Source: Clostridium sp. E02
GTDB lineage: Bacteria > Bacillota > Clostridia > Lachnospirales > Lachnospiraceae
DNA: 64,000 nt
Assembly (NCBI RefSeq): GCF_003833015.1
Contig: NZ_RJLQ01000012.1
Location: 62,001 to 126,000, forward strand
Reading direction: 5' to 3'
Part shown: piece by piece, positions 1-7,064 of the stretch
How positions within the stretch are numbered: the stretch's first letter is position 1
How the letters are laid out: each line of letters opens with the position of its first letter
The notes under the pieces: generated by a model
The model's input: the letters and a program-made list of their open reading frames with translations, nothing else
Databases searched by the model: none
What the model was told of the DNA's origin: nothing
Translations under genes and position numbers: made by a program

Positions 1-75
1 ATCTGGTTCAATGGAACCAAAATACTGAACCAGGTTGTAGGTAAAGCTGTCATAATTGTCAATGAATAAAATCAT
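1..75 (-). CDS. trpG: Anthranilate synthase glutamine amidotransferase component, N-terminal 25 codons
   Basis: The window edge cuts this gene, leaving codons 1-25. The protein begins MILFIDNYDSFTYNLVQYFG, the canonical start of the class I glutamine amidotransferase subunit of anthranilate synthase (TrpG/PabA), which supplies ammonia to TrpE. Its ATG overlaps the trpE stop codon as TGATG, so the two are probably translationally coupled. Lying directly behind trpE under a tryptophan T-box favours trpG over pabA, although one protein may serve both pathways. Confidence 0.9.
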   Translation of the reverse strand, partial: MILFIDNYDSFTYNLVQYFGSIEPD

Positions 76-1556
76 CAGTCATTCACCTCCCAGGCAGACT
101 CTAAGGCTTTAATTACTGCCTTTGCCTTATGTCCCGATTCCTCGTATTCTAAGTCGGGTACGCTGTCAGCTACAATACCACCACCGGCCTGTACGGTTAC
201 CTCTTCCCCATATTTGACCGCCATTCGTATGGCAATGCAAGTGTCCATATTTCCAGTAAAATCGATATATCCAAGGGCCCCACCATAGATCCCTCTGGGT
301 TCTTGTTCCAGTTCTTCAATGATTTCACATGCACGGATTTTAGGGGCGCCAGAAAGCGTACCAGCTGGAAGGACTGCTTCTATGGCAGAAAAGGCATCGC
401 AGTCCGGTTTTATGTTTCCTTCCACTTGAGAGCAAATGTGCATAATACGGGAATACTTGTGGATCATCTTGTATTCGGTTACTTCTACGGTGGAAAAGTT
501 TGATATTTTACCTAAGTCATTTCTTCCTAGATCCACCAGCATATTGTGCTCTGCAAGCTCCTTTTCGTCAGATAGAAGTTCTTCTTCCAGTTTTTTGTCC
601 TCTTGTGCATCTTTGCCTCTGGGTCTGGAACCGGCCACCGGGAACGTAGTCAGTCTGCCGTCAACCAACCGGACCAGGGTTTCTGGAGAGGTACTAATAA
701 TCTCCAGAGAATCCATATGAAGGTAAACCATGTAAGGGGATGGGTTGGTGGTCCGCAGTACCCGGTAGGGATTTAAGAGACTATCGGTCCAGGGAGTGGT
801 AAAGGTTCTGGATAAGACAGCCTGAAAAATATCACCATTACCGATGTATTCTTTCGCTTTTTTTACCATCTGGCAATATTCATCCTTGGACAAACTGCAT
901 TGAAAATCGGTCCGGCTTTTGACGTTTGATGGGGCAAGAGGTGTTTCCTCGTGGATCATACGGGAGATTTGTTCTAGTTTGGCGCATGCAGCCCCATAAT
1001 TTTCCATCACTTGATCTGTTTTCATATTTACTACGATGCTGATGCTTTGTTTTAAGTGGTCATAGGCAATCACGGTATCAAAAAGCATGAGGTCAAAATC
1101 GTTTAATGCCCCTTTTTTAATCGACAGTTTCGGCTCTGCATAACCAATCATACGATAGGCAAAATACCCCACGAACCCTCCGGTAAAAGGGGGAAGACCA
1201 GGAAGTTTGGGAGACTTATAATCCGTTAGGATATCCCGCAGCACATCATAGGGAGAATCCGTTTTTAAGATCGTTTCTGTTTGGACGTTGTCAGTTGTTT
1301 CAAAATTTTTAACCGTTACCTTGTGATTGTTTGCGCTGACTTTAAGAATGGGATCAAAGCCCAGGAAGGAATAGCGTCCCCAGGTTTCTCCGCCCTCAAT
1401 GCTTTCTAGCAGATAATACTGTTTGCTCAATGCTCCGATTCTACGAAGCAGAGTAATAGGGGTAACATTGTCTGCAAATATCTGTTTGCAGATCGGGATT
1501 ACGGAGTAGGAAGCAGCCAGTGCTTCTATCTCTTTGCATTCCGGAATTAAACTCAT
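75..1556 (-). CDS. trpE: Anthranilate synthase component I
   Basis: TrpE converts chorismate to anthranilate, the first committed step of tryptophan synthesis, using ammonia from TrpG. The N-terminal domain carries the LLES motif (in YYLLESIEGGE) that in this family contributes to tryptophan feedback binding. The C-terminal chorismate-binding domain shows LPAGTLSGAPKIRACEII and IYGGALGYI. Two in-frame ATGs lie at 1562 and 1556. The GGAG ribosome site is only 3 bases from the first but 9 from the second, so I chose 1556 (493 aa); starting at 1562 adds Met-Ala. It is the first gene of a trp operon running off the left edge and controlled by the T-box leader just upstream. The length is normal for the family. 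Confidence 0.95.
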   Translation of the reverse strand: MSLIPECKEIEALAASYSVIPICKQIFADNVTPITLLRRIGALSKQYYLLESIEGGETWGRYSFLGFDPILKVSANNHKVTVKNFETTDNVQTETILKTDSPYDVLRDILTDYKSPKLPGLPPFTGGFVGYFAYRMIGYAEPKLSIKKGALNDFDLMLFDTVIAYDHLKQSISIVVNMKTDQVMENYGAACAKLEQISRMIHEETPLAPSNVKSRTDFQCSLSKDEYCQMVKKAKEYIGNGDIFQAVLSRTFTTPWTDSLLNPYRVLRTTNPSPYMVYLHMDSLEIISTSPETLVRLVDGRLTTFPVAGSRPRGKDAQEDKKLEEELLSDEKELAEHNMLVDLGRNDLGKISNFSTVEVTEYKMIHKYSRIMHICSQVEGNIKPDCDAFSAIEAVLPAGTLSGAPKIRACEIIEELEQEPRGIYGGALGYIDFTGNMDTCIAIRMAVKYGEEVTVQAGGGIVADSVPDLEYEESGHKAKAVIKALESAWEVND

Positions 1557-1587
1557 AGCCATAGACTCCTTTCTTTTATGAATAAAA

Positions 1588-1634
1588 AAAGCTCCCGCCC
1601 CTTACCCAGTTTTCCTGGAATAAGGGACGGAAGC
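1588..1634 (-). terminator. T-box-controlled intrinsic terminator of the trp leader
   Basis: On the minus strand GCTTCCGTCCCTTATTCCAG and CTGGGTAAGGGGCGGGAGC form a long GC-rich hairpin around a GAAAA loop, followed by seven T residues, about 25 bases before trpE. It competes with the T-box antiterminator. Confidence 0.9.
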
Positions 1635-1885
1635 TTATCGTTACACGCTCCGCGGTACCACCCTGATTAGAGAAGATAGACTTCTCCCACTTTTAGCACA
1701 CGAACATGTGCCTCCCCTTGATAACGGATAGGAAACCCGTCGACATCTACTTCCAGTATCCATACTGGTTTCAAGCCGCCCTCGCAGATCCATTCAGATC
1801 AGATATCAACGTTTCCTCTCACCAACCGGAAACTCTCTGTGCATGATCGTGTGTTCTTACTTACTCCTGCTCAACAGTTTTACAC
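1588..1885 (-). promoter_or_regulatory. Tryptophan T-box riboswitch leader
   Basis: On the minus strand the leader has the T-box proper, AGGGTGGTACCGCGG (1650-1664). Upstream are a stem I region with AGAGAG and GGTGAGAG motifs (about 1815-1838) and a specifier region GAATGGATCTGCGAG in which TGG (1790-1792) is the Trp codon. Uncharged tRNA-Trp should pair with the specifier and the T-box and stabilise the antiterminator, allowing transcription of trpE and trpG. Motifs are seen in sequence; specificity is inferred from the codon and the downstream genes. Confidence 0.93.
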
Positions 1886-1898
1886 TTTGCTTTGCTAC

Positions 1899-1927
1899 AG
1901 TATATGAGATTAAATTTAAAATGTCAA
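1899..1927 (-). promoter_or_regulatory. Sigma-A promoter of the trp T-box operon
   Basis: On the minus strand TTGACA (1922-1927) and TATACT (1899-1904) are separated by 17 bases, a near-consensus vegetative promoter placed just upstream of the T-box leader. The left copy of the 29-bp repeat flanking the insertion element begins at 1927, touching the first base of the -35 box, so insertion duplicated sequence immediately upstream of this promoter. Confidence 0.85.
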
Positions 1928-1955
1928 TACTAAATTTAAAAATCTGTGGATTCTT
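1927..1955. repeat. Left 29-bp direct repeat flanking the IS element
   Basis: These 29 bases (ATACTAAATT...GGATTCTT) are repeated without mismatch at 2974-3002. They bracket a 1018-bp segment with imperfect inverted ends, as expected of a target-site duplication. The IS1202 group is known for unusually long duplications (24-29 bp as I recall). Confidence 0.85.
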
Positions 1956-2052
1956 ATGATTCATTTATGATAATGTCCTAGTGTATCACAAATGATTATG
2001 TCCCAATTAGTAGTTCATATATTATAATAGAACCTCATGACTTAGAAATGAG

Positions 2053-2847
2053 GTGGACACAATCAGAAAGGTATTACTAACAATGGATGAAAACCAAAAG
2101 TACGAGGTCATTAAAAAACTCGTAGACACAAATGGCAATAAAAAAACAGCTGCGCTTAAAATAGGTTGTTCAGATCGACACATCAATCGCTTAATAAAGG
2201 GCTATCAAGAACAAGGTAAGTCTTTCTTTATTCATGGTAACCGCGGGCGACAGCCGGCCATTACCCTTCCTACAGATACCAAACAGTTAATCCTGGACTT
2301 ATATCGTACCAAGTACAGTGACTGCAATCTGACCCATTACTCTGAACTTCTCAAAGAAAGAGAACATATCAGTGTATCTGTCAGTGCCATTACTTCTATT
2401 CTTAGAAAGGAATATATCCTTTCTCCTAAAGCAAACCGCTCATCAAAGAAAGCGGTAAAGAAAGCATTAAAGGCTATCCAATCAAGGACTAAGTCCAAAA
2501 AGAAAGCAGCTATTATTCAAAGTTCCATCATGGATCTTGAGGATTCCCATCCAAGGCACCCCAGATGTACGTATTTCGGTGAAATGCTTCAAATGGATGC
2601 GTCCCTACAGGGCACCACAGCAATGGTAATTAGATCATTCAACGGTGAACTCTTCAGTTGTATTGGTGAGCAGGTTTATGCACTTGAGTTACTTCCGGAA
2701 CACAAGCCATCTTCAAAGGCATTTGATTTAGCGACCATTCCGGCAGTCCCAAAAAAGAAATACATACCTCCTATGAACCATCCATGGAGGCAGGCATCAT
2801 TTGAAAAATATGCAAAAGGACAACGACACAGAAAAGAAATAGCCTAA
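2053..2847 (+). pseudogene. IS1202/ISNCY-family transposase with in-frame internal deletion
   Basis: The N-terminal part (residues 1-190) is a helix-turn-helix region (NGNKKTAALKIGCSDRHINR) followed by GEMLQMDAS, where the first catalytic Asp of the DDE core sits. The sequence then jumps to what looks like the C-terminal region of the family (MVIRSFNGELFSC, YIPPMNHPWRQASFEKYAK). About 200 residues that should carry the second Asp and the Glu are missing, yet the frame stays open, giving 264 aa. It is therefore unlikely to transpose by itself; a DNA-binding remnant or repressor is conceivable. Family assignment is from remembered motifs, supported by the long flanking duplication. Confidence 0.75.
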
Positions 2848-2911
2848 TTTACAAGCAGGTAACTGTAGTTTTATTAAAGTTACCCAAAAACTAATAGTAC
2901 CTGGTTAAATC

Positions 2912-2933
2912 AAGCACCAGAAAACTGGTGCTT
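2912..2933 (+). terminator. Hairpin near the right end of the IS
   Basis: AAGCACCAG and CTGGTGCTT form a perfect 9-bp stem with an AAAA loop, 64 bases after the transposase stop. The T-tract is poor, so it may be a terminator or a structural element of the IS end. Confidence 0.45.
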
Positions 2934-2973
2934 ATGTTAAAACTTTTTCGGGACATTTTCAAAAACGGTTGAC

Positions 2974-3002
2974 ATACTAAATTTAAAAATCTGTGGATTC
3001 TT
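2974..3002. repeat. Right 29-bp direct repeat flanking the IS element
   Basis: Identical over 29 bases to 1927-1955. It is followed by the proC promoter, so the uninterrupted ancestral spacer would have joined the trp promoter region directly to TTGCATTGACATTTG at 3001-3016. Confidence 0.85.
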
Positions 3003-3006
3003 TGCA

Positions 3007-3034
3007 TTGACATTTGTTAAAATGGTGTTAGAAT
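3007..3034 (+). promoter_or_regulatory. Sigma-A promoter of proC
   Basis: TTGACA (3007-3012), a 16-base spacer and TAGAAT (3029-3034) precede the proC ribosome site by about 27 bases. It probably drives proC and the NUDIX gene. Confidence 0.7.
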
Positions 3035-3075
3035 GATGCTAATTGTTTTTTTGAAGAATAGAAGGAGGACATTAT

Positions 3076-3870
3076 ATGGCTGCGATAGGATTGATTGGAA
3101 TCGGGAATATGGGACTTGCAATCGGGAAAGGTTTATTAAAATCTTATAAAAAAGAAGACATTGTTTTTACAGATAAATCAAAAGACTTGTGCAAAAAGGT
3201 TCATATAGAGACTGGGCTGCCGTTTGTTGAGAGCAATCAGGAATGTACCAAACAGGCCAAATACATCGTTTTAGCAGTTAAACCGCAGTACTTGGATTCG
3301 GTAATTTCGGAGATAAAAGAGGTGGTAACAAAAGATCATGTCCTCATTTCAATCGCACCAGGAATTACAACCACACAGTTAAAGGATAAGTTTGGGAAAG
3401 AAGTTCGGGTGGTACGTGCAATGCCAAACACCCCGGCTCTTTTGGGAGAAGGAATGACAGGGGTTTGCTATGACGAAACCTCATTCACTCCAGATGAGGG
3501 AAGGATCATTGAACAGATTTTTACCTCTCTTGGAAAGATGAAACTGGTGGAAGAACGGTTGATGAATGGGGTGGTTTGTGTCAGTGGAAGTTCCCCCGCT
3601 TTTGTCTATCTTTTTATTGAAGCACTGGCGGATAGCGGAGTGAAATACGGACTGCCAAGAGAGACTGCTTATGAGATGGCGGCCCAGGCGGTATATGGAA
3701 GTGCTAAGATGGTGATGGAGACAGGGGAGCACCCGGGAGCATTAAAGGACAAGGTCTGTTCCCCGGGGGGAACGACCATCGCTGGCGTTGCCGCACTTGA
3801 AGAATATGGATTTCGCAATGCCATAATGAAAGCAGCGGATGCCTGTTATCAAAAATGTGAGAACCTATAA
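3076..3870 (+). CDS. proC: Pyrroline-5-carboxylate reductase
   Basis: ProC catalyses the last step of proline synthesis, NAD(P)H-dependent reduction of 1-pyrroline-5-carboxylate, in the cytoplasm. The N-terminus has the Rossmann dinucleotide motif GLIGIGNMGLAIG. The middle has VRAMPNTPALLGEGM. The C-terminal dimerisation/active-site region has SGSSPAFVYLFIEALADSG and SPGGTTIAGV, the family signature. The length of 264 aa is typical. GAAGGAGG lies 7 bases before the ATG. The NUDIX gene follows after 16 bases, so the two are probably cotranscribed. Confidence 0.96.
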   Translation: MAAIGLIGIGNMGLAIGKGLLKSYKKEDIVFTDKSKDLCKKVHIETGLPFVESNQECTKQAKYIVLAVKPQYLDSVISEIKEVVTKDHVLISIAPGITTTQLKDKFGKEVRVVRAMPNTPALLGEGMTGVCYDETSFTPDEGRIIEQIFTSLGKMKLVEERLMNGVVCVSGSSPAFVYLFIEALADSGVKYGLPRETAYEMAAQAVYGSAKMVMETGEHPGALKDKVCSPGGTTIAGVAALEEYGFRNAIMKAADACYQKCENL

Positions 3871-3886
3871 GAATGGAGGAAAACAG

Positions 3887-4435
3887 ATGAAAAACCAGCC
3901 GGTGAAACGATTAAATAGAACGTTACAGTATGAGGGCAGTATTTTAAAGATATATCAGGATACCGTAGATGCAAACGGACATCTGGCTCATTGGGATTTT
4001 ATTCATCATAATGGGGCTGCGGCCGTAGTACCAGTAACGGAAGAAGGAAAAATCCTTATGGTACGTCAATACCGGAACGCAATGGACCGGTATACCCTTG
4101 AAATCCCTGCAGGGGGACTGGATTCACTGGAAGAATCAACCATCGACTGTGCGCAGAGAGAATTGGAAGAAGAAACCGGATTTAAAACGGAACAATCAAA
4201 GATGGAATTTTTGATCTGTGTCAATACTACGGTGGCATTTTGCGATGAAAAGATTGATATATACGTGGCAAGAGATCTAAAACCTTCCAAACAAAATTTA
4301 GATGAAGATGAATTCATTGAAGTAGAAGCGTGGACCCTTTCGGATTTGGAAGATTACATTTATCAAGGGAAAATTACGGACGGGAAAACCATTGCAGCGA
4401 TTTTTGCATACGCAAGAAAATTAAACCGAGATTAA
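3887..4435 (+). CDS. nudF: NUDIX hydrolase, ADP-ribose pyrophosphatase-like
   Basis: The protein (182 aa) has a complete Nudix box, beginning GGLDSLEESTIDCAQ and continuing RELEEETGF (G-x5-E-x7-REUxEExGU), whose Glu residues bind the catalytic Mg. The overall layout resembles ADP-ribose pyrophosphatases, which recycle ADP-ribose to AMP and ribose 5-phosphate; substrate is inferred from family resemblance only. The ATG at 3887 is chosen because GGAGG precedes it by 7 bases; an upstream in-frame start at 3839 would overlap proC and lacks such a site. The next gene is spoIIM, and a NUDIX gene beside spoIIM and xerD is, as I recall, also found in Bacillus. Confidence 0.88.
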   Translation: MKNQPVKRLNRTLQYEGSILKIYQDTVDANGHLAHWDFIHHNGAAAVVPVTEEGKILMVRQYRNAMDRYTLEIPAGGLDSLEESTIDCAQRELEEETGFKTEQSKMEFLICVNTTVAFCDEKIDIYVARDLKPSKQNLDEDEFIEVEAWTLSDLEDYIYQGKITDGKTIAAIFAYARKLNRD

Positions 4436-4456
4436 AACTCGGATTGGAACCGAATA

Positions 4457-4506
4457 AAAACCCCTTTTCTGGCATAAATTGTGACAAGACCAGGAAGGGG
4501 ATTTTT
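4457..4506 (+). terminator. Terminator-like hairpin burying the spoIIM ribosome site
   Basis: AAAACCCCTTTTCTGG (4457-4472) pairs with CCAGGAAGGGGATTTTT (4490-4506) around a 17-base loop; the stem has only small bulges and ends in a T run. The right arm contains the only ribosome-binding site (GGAAGGGG) of spoIIM, whose ATG is at 4508. It may terminate read-through from the NUDIX gene, or block spoIIM translation on long transcripts. Confidence 0.7.
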
Positions 4507-4507
4507 A

Positions 4508-5080
4508 ATGGCCAGTATTCGAAGTCAAGGGTTGAAAGGATTTCAGTGGCAAACGGGAAAAGGGAACGTTCAGGACAGGTATCTTTTCTTCTTTTTTGCA
4601 GGTTTGGCAGTTGGTACGGTTCTGGCAAATTTCTGGTATCCATCTTTTATAAATCAAGCTACCTATTATCTTGGATTGTTAGATCAAAATGCTACACTTA
4701 GTCAGGAACAAAAAGGAAGACTTTTTGGTCAGGTTTTAAGGCAGAGAGGGATTCAAGTTTTTGTTGCATGGCTGATTGGTTTGACGGCATATGCGGTTCC
4801 TCTTTTTTGCATCCTTACGGCCTCCATTGGATTTTCTATGGGGTTTGTGCTCTCTTTAATTACAGTCCAAAAAGGGCTGATGGGACTCCCTGTTTTTATT
4901 CTAACAGTCTTTCCACAATGCCTTTGTTACCTGCCTGCTTTGGTCCTTTTATTGTTCTGGGGAACGCAAAAAGAGAAACGGTTTCCGGTTTTACCATTCT
5001 TTATTCTTGTGGTCTTGACCGTCGCAGGGAGCATGGCTGAGGCATGGATGAATCCATATTTTTTGAAAATTGTCTTTTAA
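4508..5080 (+). CDS. spoIIM: Stage II sporulation protein M
   Basis: SpoIIM is a mother-cell membrane protein that works with SpoIID and SpoIIP in septal peptidoglycan hydrolysis during forespore engulfment. The 190-aa protein shows a cytoplasmic N-terminus and several hydrophobic segments (about residues 22-42, 86-108, 112-150 and 162-180). They include VFVAWLIGLTAYAVPLFCIL and GMAEAW-like C-terminal residues (SMAEAWMNPY) typical of this family. The ATG at 4508 follows GGAAGGGG by 7 bases. Presence next to xerD matches the Bacillus/Clostridium arrangement and indicates an endospore former. Its ribosome site lies in a strong hairpin, see the terminator entry. Confidence 0.85.
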   Translation: MASIRSQGLKGFQWQTGKGNVQDRYLFFFFAGLAVGTVLANFWYPSFINQATYYLGLLDQNATLSQEQKGRLFGQVLRQRGIQVFVAWLIGLTAYAVPLFCILTASIGFSMGFVLSLITVQKGLMGLPVFILTVFPQCLCYLPALVLLLFWGTQKEKRFPVLPFFILVVLTVAGSMAEAWMNPYFLKIVF

Positions 5081-5128
5081 AATGTAAAGAATCAAAAAAA
5101 TAAACAGAAAAAATTATTGCCCCACTTT

Positions 5129-5171
5129 ACCATATCTTGCGAAACAACGCTACATTCAACCAAGATATGGT
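5129..5171. repeat. 11-bp inverted repeat upstream of xerD
   Basis: ACCATATCTTG (5129-5139) and CAAGATATGGT (5161-5171) are a perfect inverted repeat around 21 bases. The right arm runs into TATATTTTATGTAAAGT, which resembles the right half of the Bacillus dif site. It could be a spoIIM terminator, an operator or a recombinase site; sequence alone does not decide. Confidence 0.5.
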
Positions 5172-5311
5172 ATATTTTATGTAAAGTAGCTGGAACGGAT
5201 TAAATTGGCAGGAAAAATGTGTTTGATTTTATCGAAAAGAGTCTATATAATGTTAGGAAGAAGCCTTATTTTAAGGGCATTTTTGATACCGGAAGGTTAG
5301 GGGATATAGAT

Positions 5312-6199
5312 ATGGTTGCAGAGATTGATTGTTTTATCATTTATTTGAGGGAGGTAAAAAAAACCTCAAAAAATACGGAGGTGTCTTATCATAGAGATTT
5401 GATGCAGCTGGCTTCCTATTTGGGACAGCAGGGGATTATGGAAGTGGACAAGGTAACAAGGACAAGTTTAAATTCTTATATCCTGTATCTGGAAAAGGAA
5501 GGAAGGGCAACCACGACTATATCACGTTGTTTGGCATCGATGAAAGCGTTTTTTCATTATGTATGCTCGGAAGGAAAGATCCGTAAAGATCCTGCGGAAC
5601 TTTTAAAAGCTCCTAAAGTAGAGAAAAAAGCCCCTACTATATTGACCGTAGATGAAGTGAATTGTCTGCTTAGTCAGCCAGATGGGGATTCTGCAAAAGA
5701 GCTTAGAGACCGTGCCATGCTAGAATTATTATACGGGACCGGAATCCGGGTTTCAGAGCTGATTCATTTAAAAAAAGAAGATTTAAACCTTAGTGTGGGA
5801 TACATCACCTGTCGGGATGAACACAAAGAACGGATGATTCCCTTTGGCAAAGTGGCCAAGCTTTCTTTGTCTGCTTATCTGGAACGAGGAAGAGAAGTTC
5901 TTCTTAAAAATCAGGAACAGGAATGGCTGTTTACGAATTGTAACGGCAAACCCATGAGCCGTCAGGGGTTTTGGAAGATCATTAAATTTTACGGAGCGAA
6001 GGCTGGGATTGATGCAGACATTACCCCTCATACGCTTCGTCATTCTTTTGCAGCTCACCTGCTTCGGAATGGAGCAGATATACATGCGGTACAGGCGATG
6101 CTGGGACATTCGGACATGGCAACCACGCAGATGTATATGAATTATACCAGAAAAGAGACGGTACGTAGTATTTACTCGGAAGCACATCCCAGAGGGTAA
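5312..6199 (+). CDS. xerD: Site-specific tyrosine recombinase XerD
   Basis: The 295-aa protein has an N-terminal SAM-like core-binding domain (about 1-90) and a C-terminal catalytic domain. Catalytic residues are visible: Arg in GTGIRVSELIHL, HTLRHSF (His-x-x-Arg), LGHSD (His) and the Tyr nucleophile in MYMNY. It resolves chromosome dimers at dif with a partner recombinase. The ATG at 5312 follows AGGGG by 8 bases; a longer frame from GTG 5219 has no good ribosome site and its extra 31 residues do not look like the family. spoIIM is just upstream. Confidence 0.9.
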   Translation: MVAEIDCFIIYLREVKKTSKNTEVSYHRDLMQLASYLGQQGIMEVDKVTRTSLNSYILYLEKEGRATTTISRCLASMKAFFHYVCSEGKIRKDPAELLKAPKVEKKAPTILTVDEVNCLLSQPDGDSAKELRDRAMLELLYGTGIRVSELIHLKKEDLNLSVGYITCRDEHKERMIPFGKVAKLSLSAYLERGREVLLKNQEQEWLFTNCNGKPMSRQGFWKIIKFYGAKAGIDADITPHTLRHSFAAHLLRNGADIHAVQAMLGHSDMATTQMYMNYTRKETVRSIYSEAHPRG

Positions 6200-6269
6200 T
6201 TACTGGTTATTTTTATGTTTTTTTGTGTATCTGACAGAAGGCAATCATATTATAAATTAAAAACAGTGT

Positions 6270-6298
6270 TTGCCTGGACTCGATCTTTGCGTTATAAT
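6270..6298 (+). promoter_or_regulatory. Sigma-A promoter of apt
   Basis: TTGCCT (6270-6275) and a perfect TATAAT (6293-6298) are separated by 17 bases, 53 bases before the apt start. Confidence 0.82.
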
Positions 6299-6351
6299 GG
6301 GTAAGTTGGTTATTTTGGCAGCATTAATATTAAATCTAAGAGGTATAAAAA

Positions 6352-6876
6352 ATGAAAAAACTTGAGGATTATGTCACAAGTATTCTGGATTTTCCGGAAG
6401 AGGGGATTATTTTCCGTGATGTGACTACAATTCTGGAAGATCCGGATGGGCTTACCATAGCTGTTGACGGAGTTCGTCAGATGTTAGAGGGAGTGGAATA
6501 CGATTCGGTGATTGGACCAGAATCCAGGGGCTTTATTTTTGGTGTTCCCGTAGCCTATGCAGAGCATAAAGGGTTTATACCAGTTCGTAAGAAGGGGAAA
6601 CTACCAAGAGAAGTACTTTCCGCAGATTATGCTCTGGAGTATGGGAAAGCTACAGTAGAGATCCACAAAGATTCTATCCGACCGGGTCAGAAAGTCGTGA
6701 TCATTGATGATCTTATCGCTACAGGCGGTACTATTGAAGCGATTATTAAGCTGATTGAAGAACTTGGCGGAGAAGTGGTAAAAATCTGTTTTATCATGGA
6801 ACTGGCAGGATTAAAAGGAAGAGAGAAACTTTCCGGATATGATGTCGAGTCCTTAATTACTTACGAAGGAAAATAA
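6352..6876 (+). CDS. apt: Adenine phosphoribosyltransferase
   Basis: Apt salvages adenine by coupling it to PRPP, giving AMP. The 174-aa protein contains the PRPP-binding loop VVIIDDLIATGGTIEA, and GPESRGFIFG and the flexible-loop region PVRKKGKLPREV typical of bacterial Apt. AAGAGG precedes the ATG by 9 bases. It has its own strong promoter and a strong terminator behind it, so it seems to be a single-gene unit, although apt and relA are near neighbours in many Firmicutes. Confidence 0.96.
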   Translation: MKKLEDYVTSILDFPEEGIIFRDVTTILEDPDGLTIAVDGVRQMLEGVEYDSVIGPESRGFIFGVPVAYAEHKGFIPVRKKGKLPREVLSADYALEYGKATVEIHKDSIRPGQKVVIIDDLIATGGTIEAIIKLIEELGGEVVKICFIMELAGLKGREKLSGYDVESLITYEGK

Positions 6877-6885
6877 ACAAGAATC

Positions 6886-6948
6886 AGAGAATCTGAAATG
6901 AGGTGACTTGTCGGCCACTGTAATTTTTAGGTTCTCTTTTCTTTTTTT
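6886..6948 (+). terminator. Intrinsic terminator after apt
   Basis: AGAGAATCTGAAA pairs with TTTTAGGTTCTCT, with a second inner stem (AGGTG/CCACT), followed by TTTTCTTTTTTT. Confidence 0.8.
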
Positions 6949-7064
6949 ATTCTTTCTTCCTATTGATTTTACTGAATTAAATATGATAGGATGAAGTAAC
7001 TATAAATGTATACAATGTGCAACAAAAGAACCGACCATACCGACATGAAAAGAAGAGTGATCCG

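Larger units (their letters stand above)
1956..2973 (+). mobile_element. IS1202/ISNCY-like insertion sequence, internally deleted copy
   Basis: The 1018-bp element lies between identical 29-bp direct repeats. Its ends match in inverted orientation and in register: TTTATGATAATGTCC on the left and TTTTTGAAAATGTCC on the right (reverse complement), starting 8 bases inside each end; 15 of the first 23 positions agree. It carries one transposase reading frame that lacks the centre of the catalytic domain. A hairpin at 2912-2933 (AAGCACCAG/CTGGTGCTT) sits near the right end. Full relatives should be longer, so this is a deletion derivative and is probably not autonomous. It separates the trp promoter from proC. 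Confidence 0.75.

Noticed and set aside
5129-5190. Chromosome dimer resolution site dif
   Set aside because: Only the right half resembles dif and the site is far from any evidence of a replication terminus; listed as an inverted repeat, not as dif.
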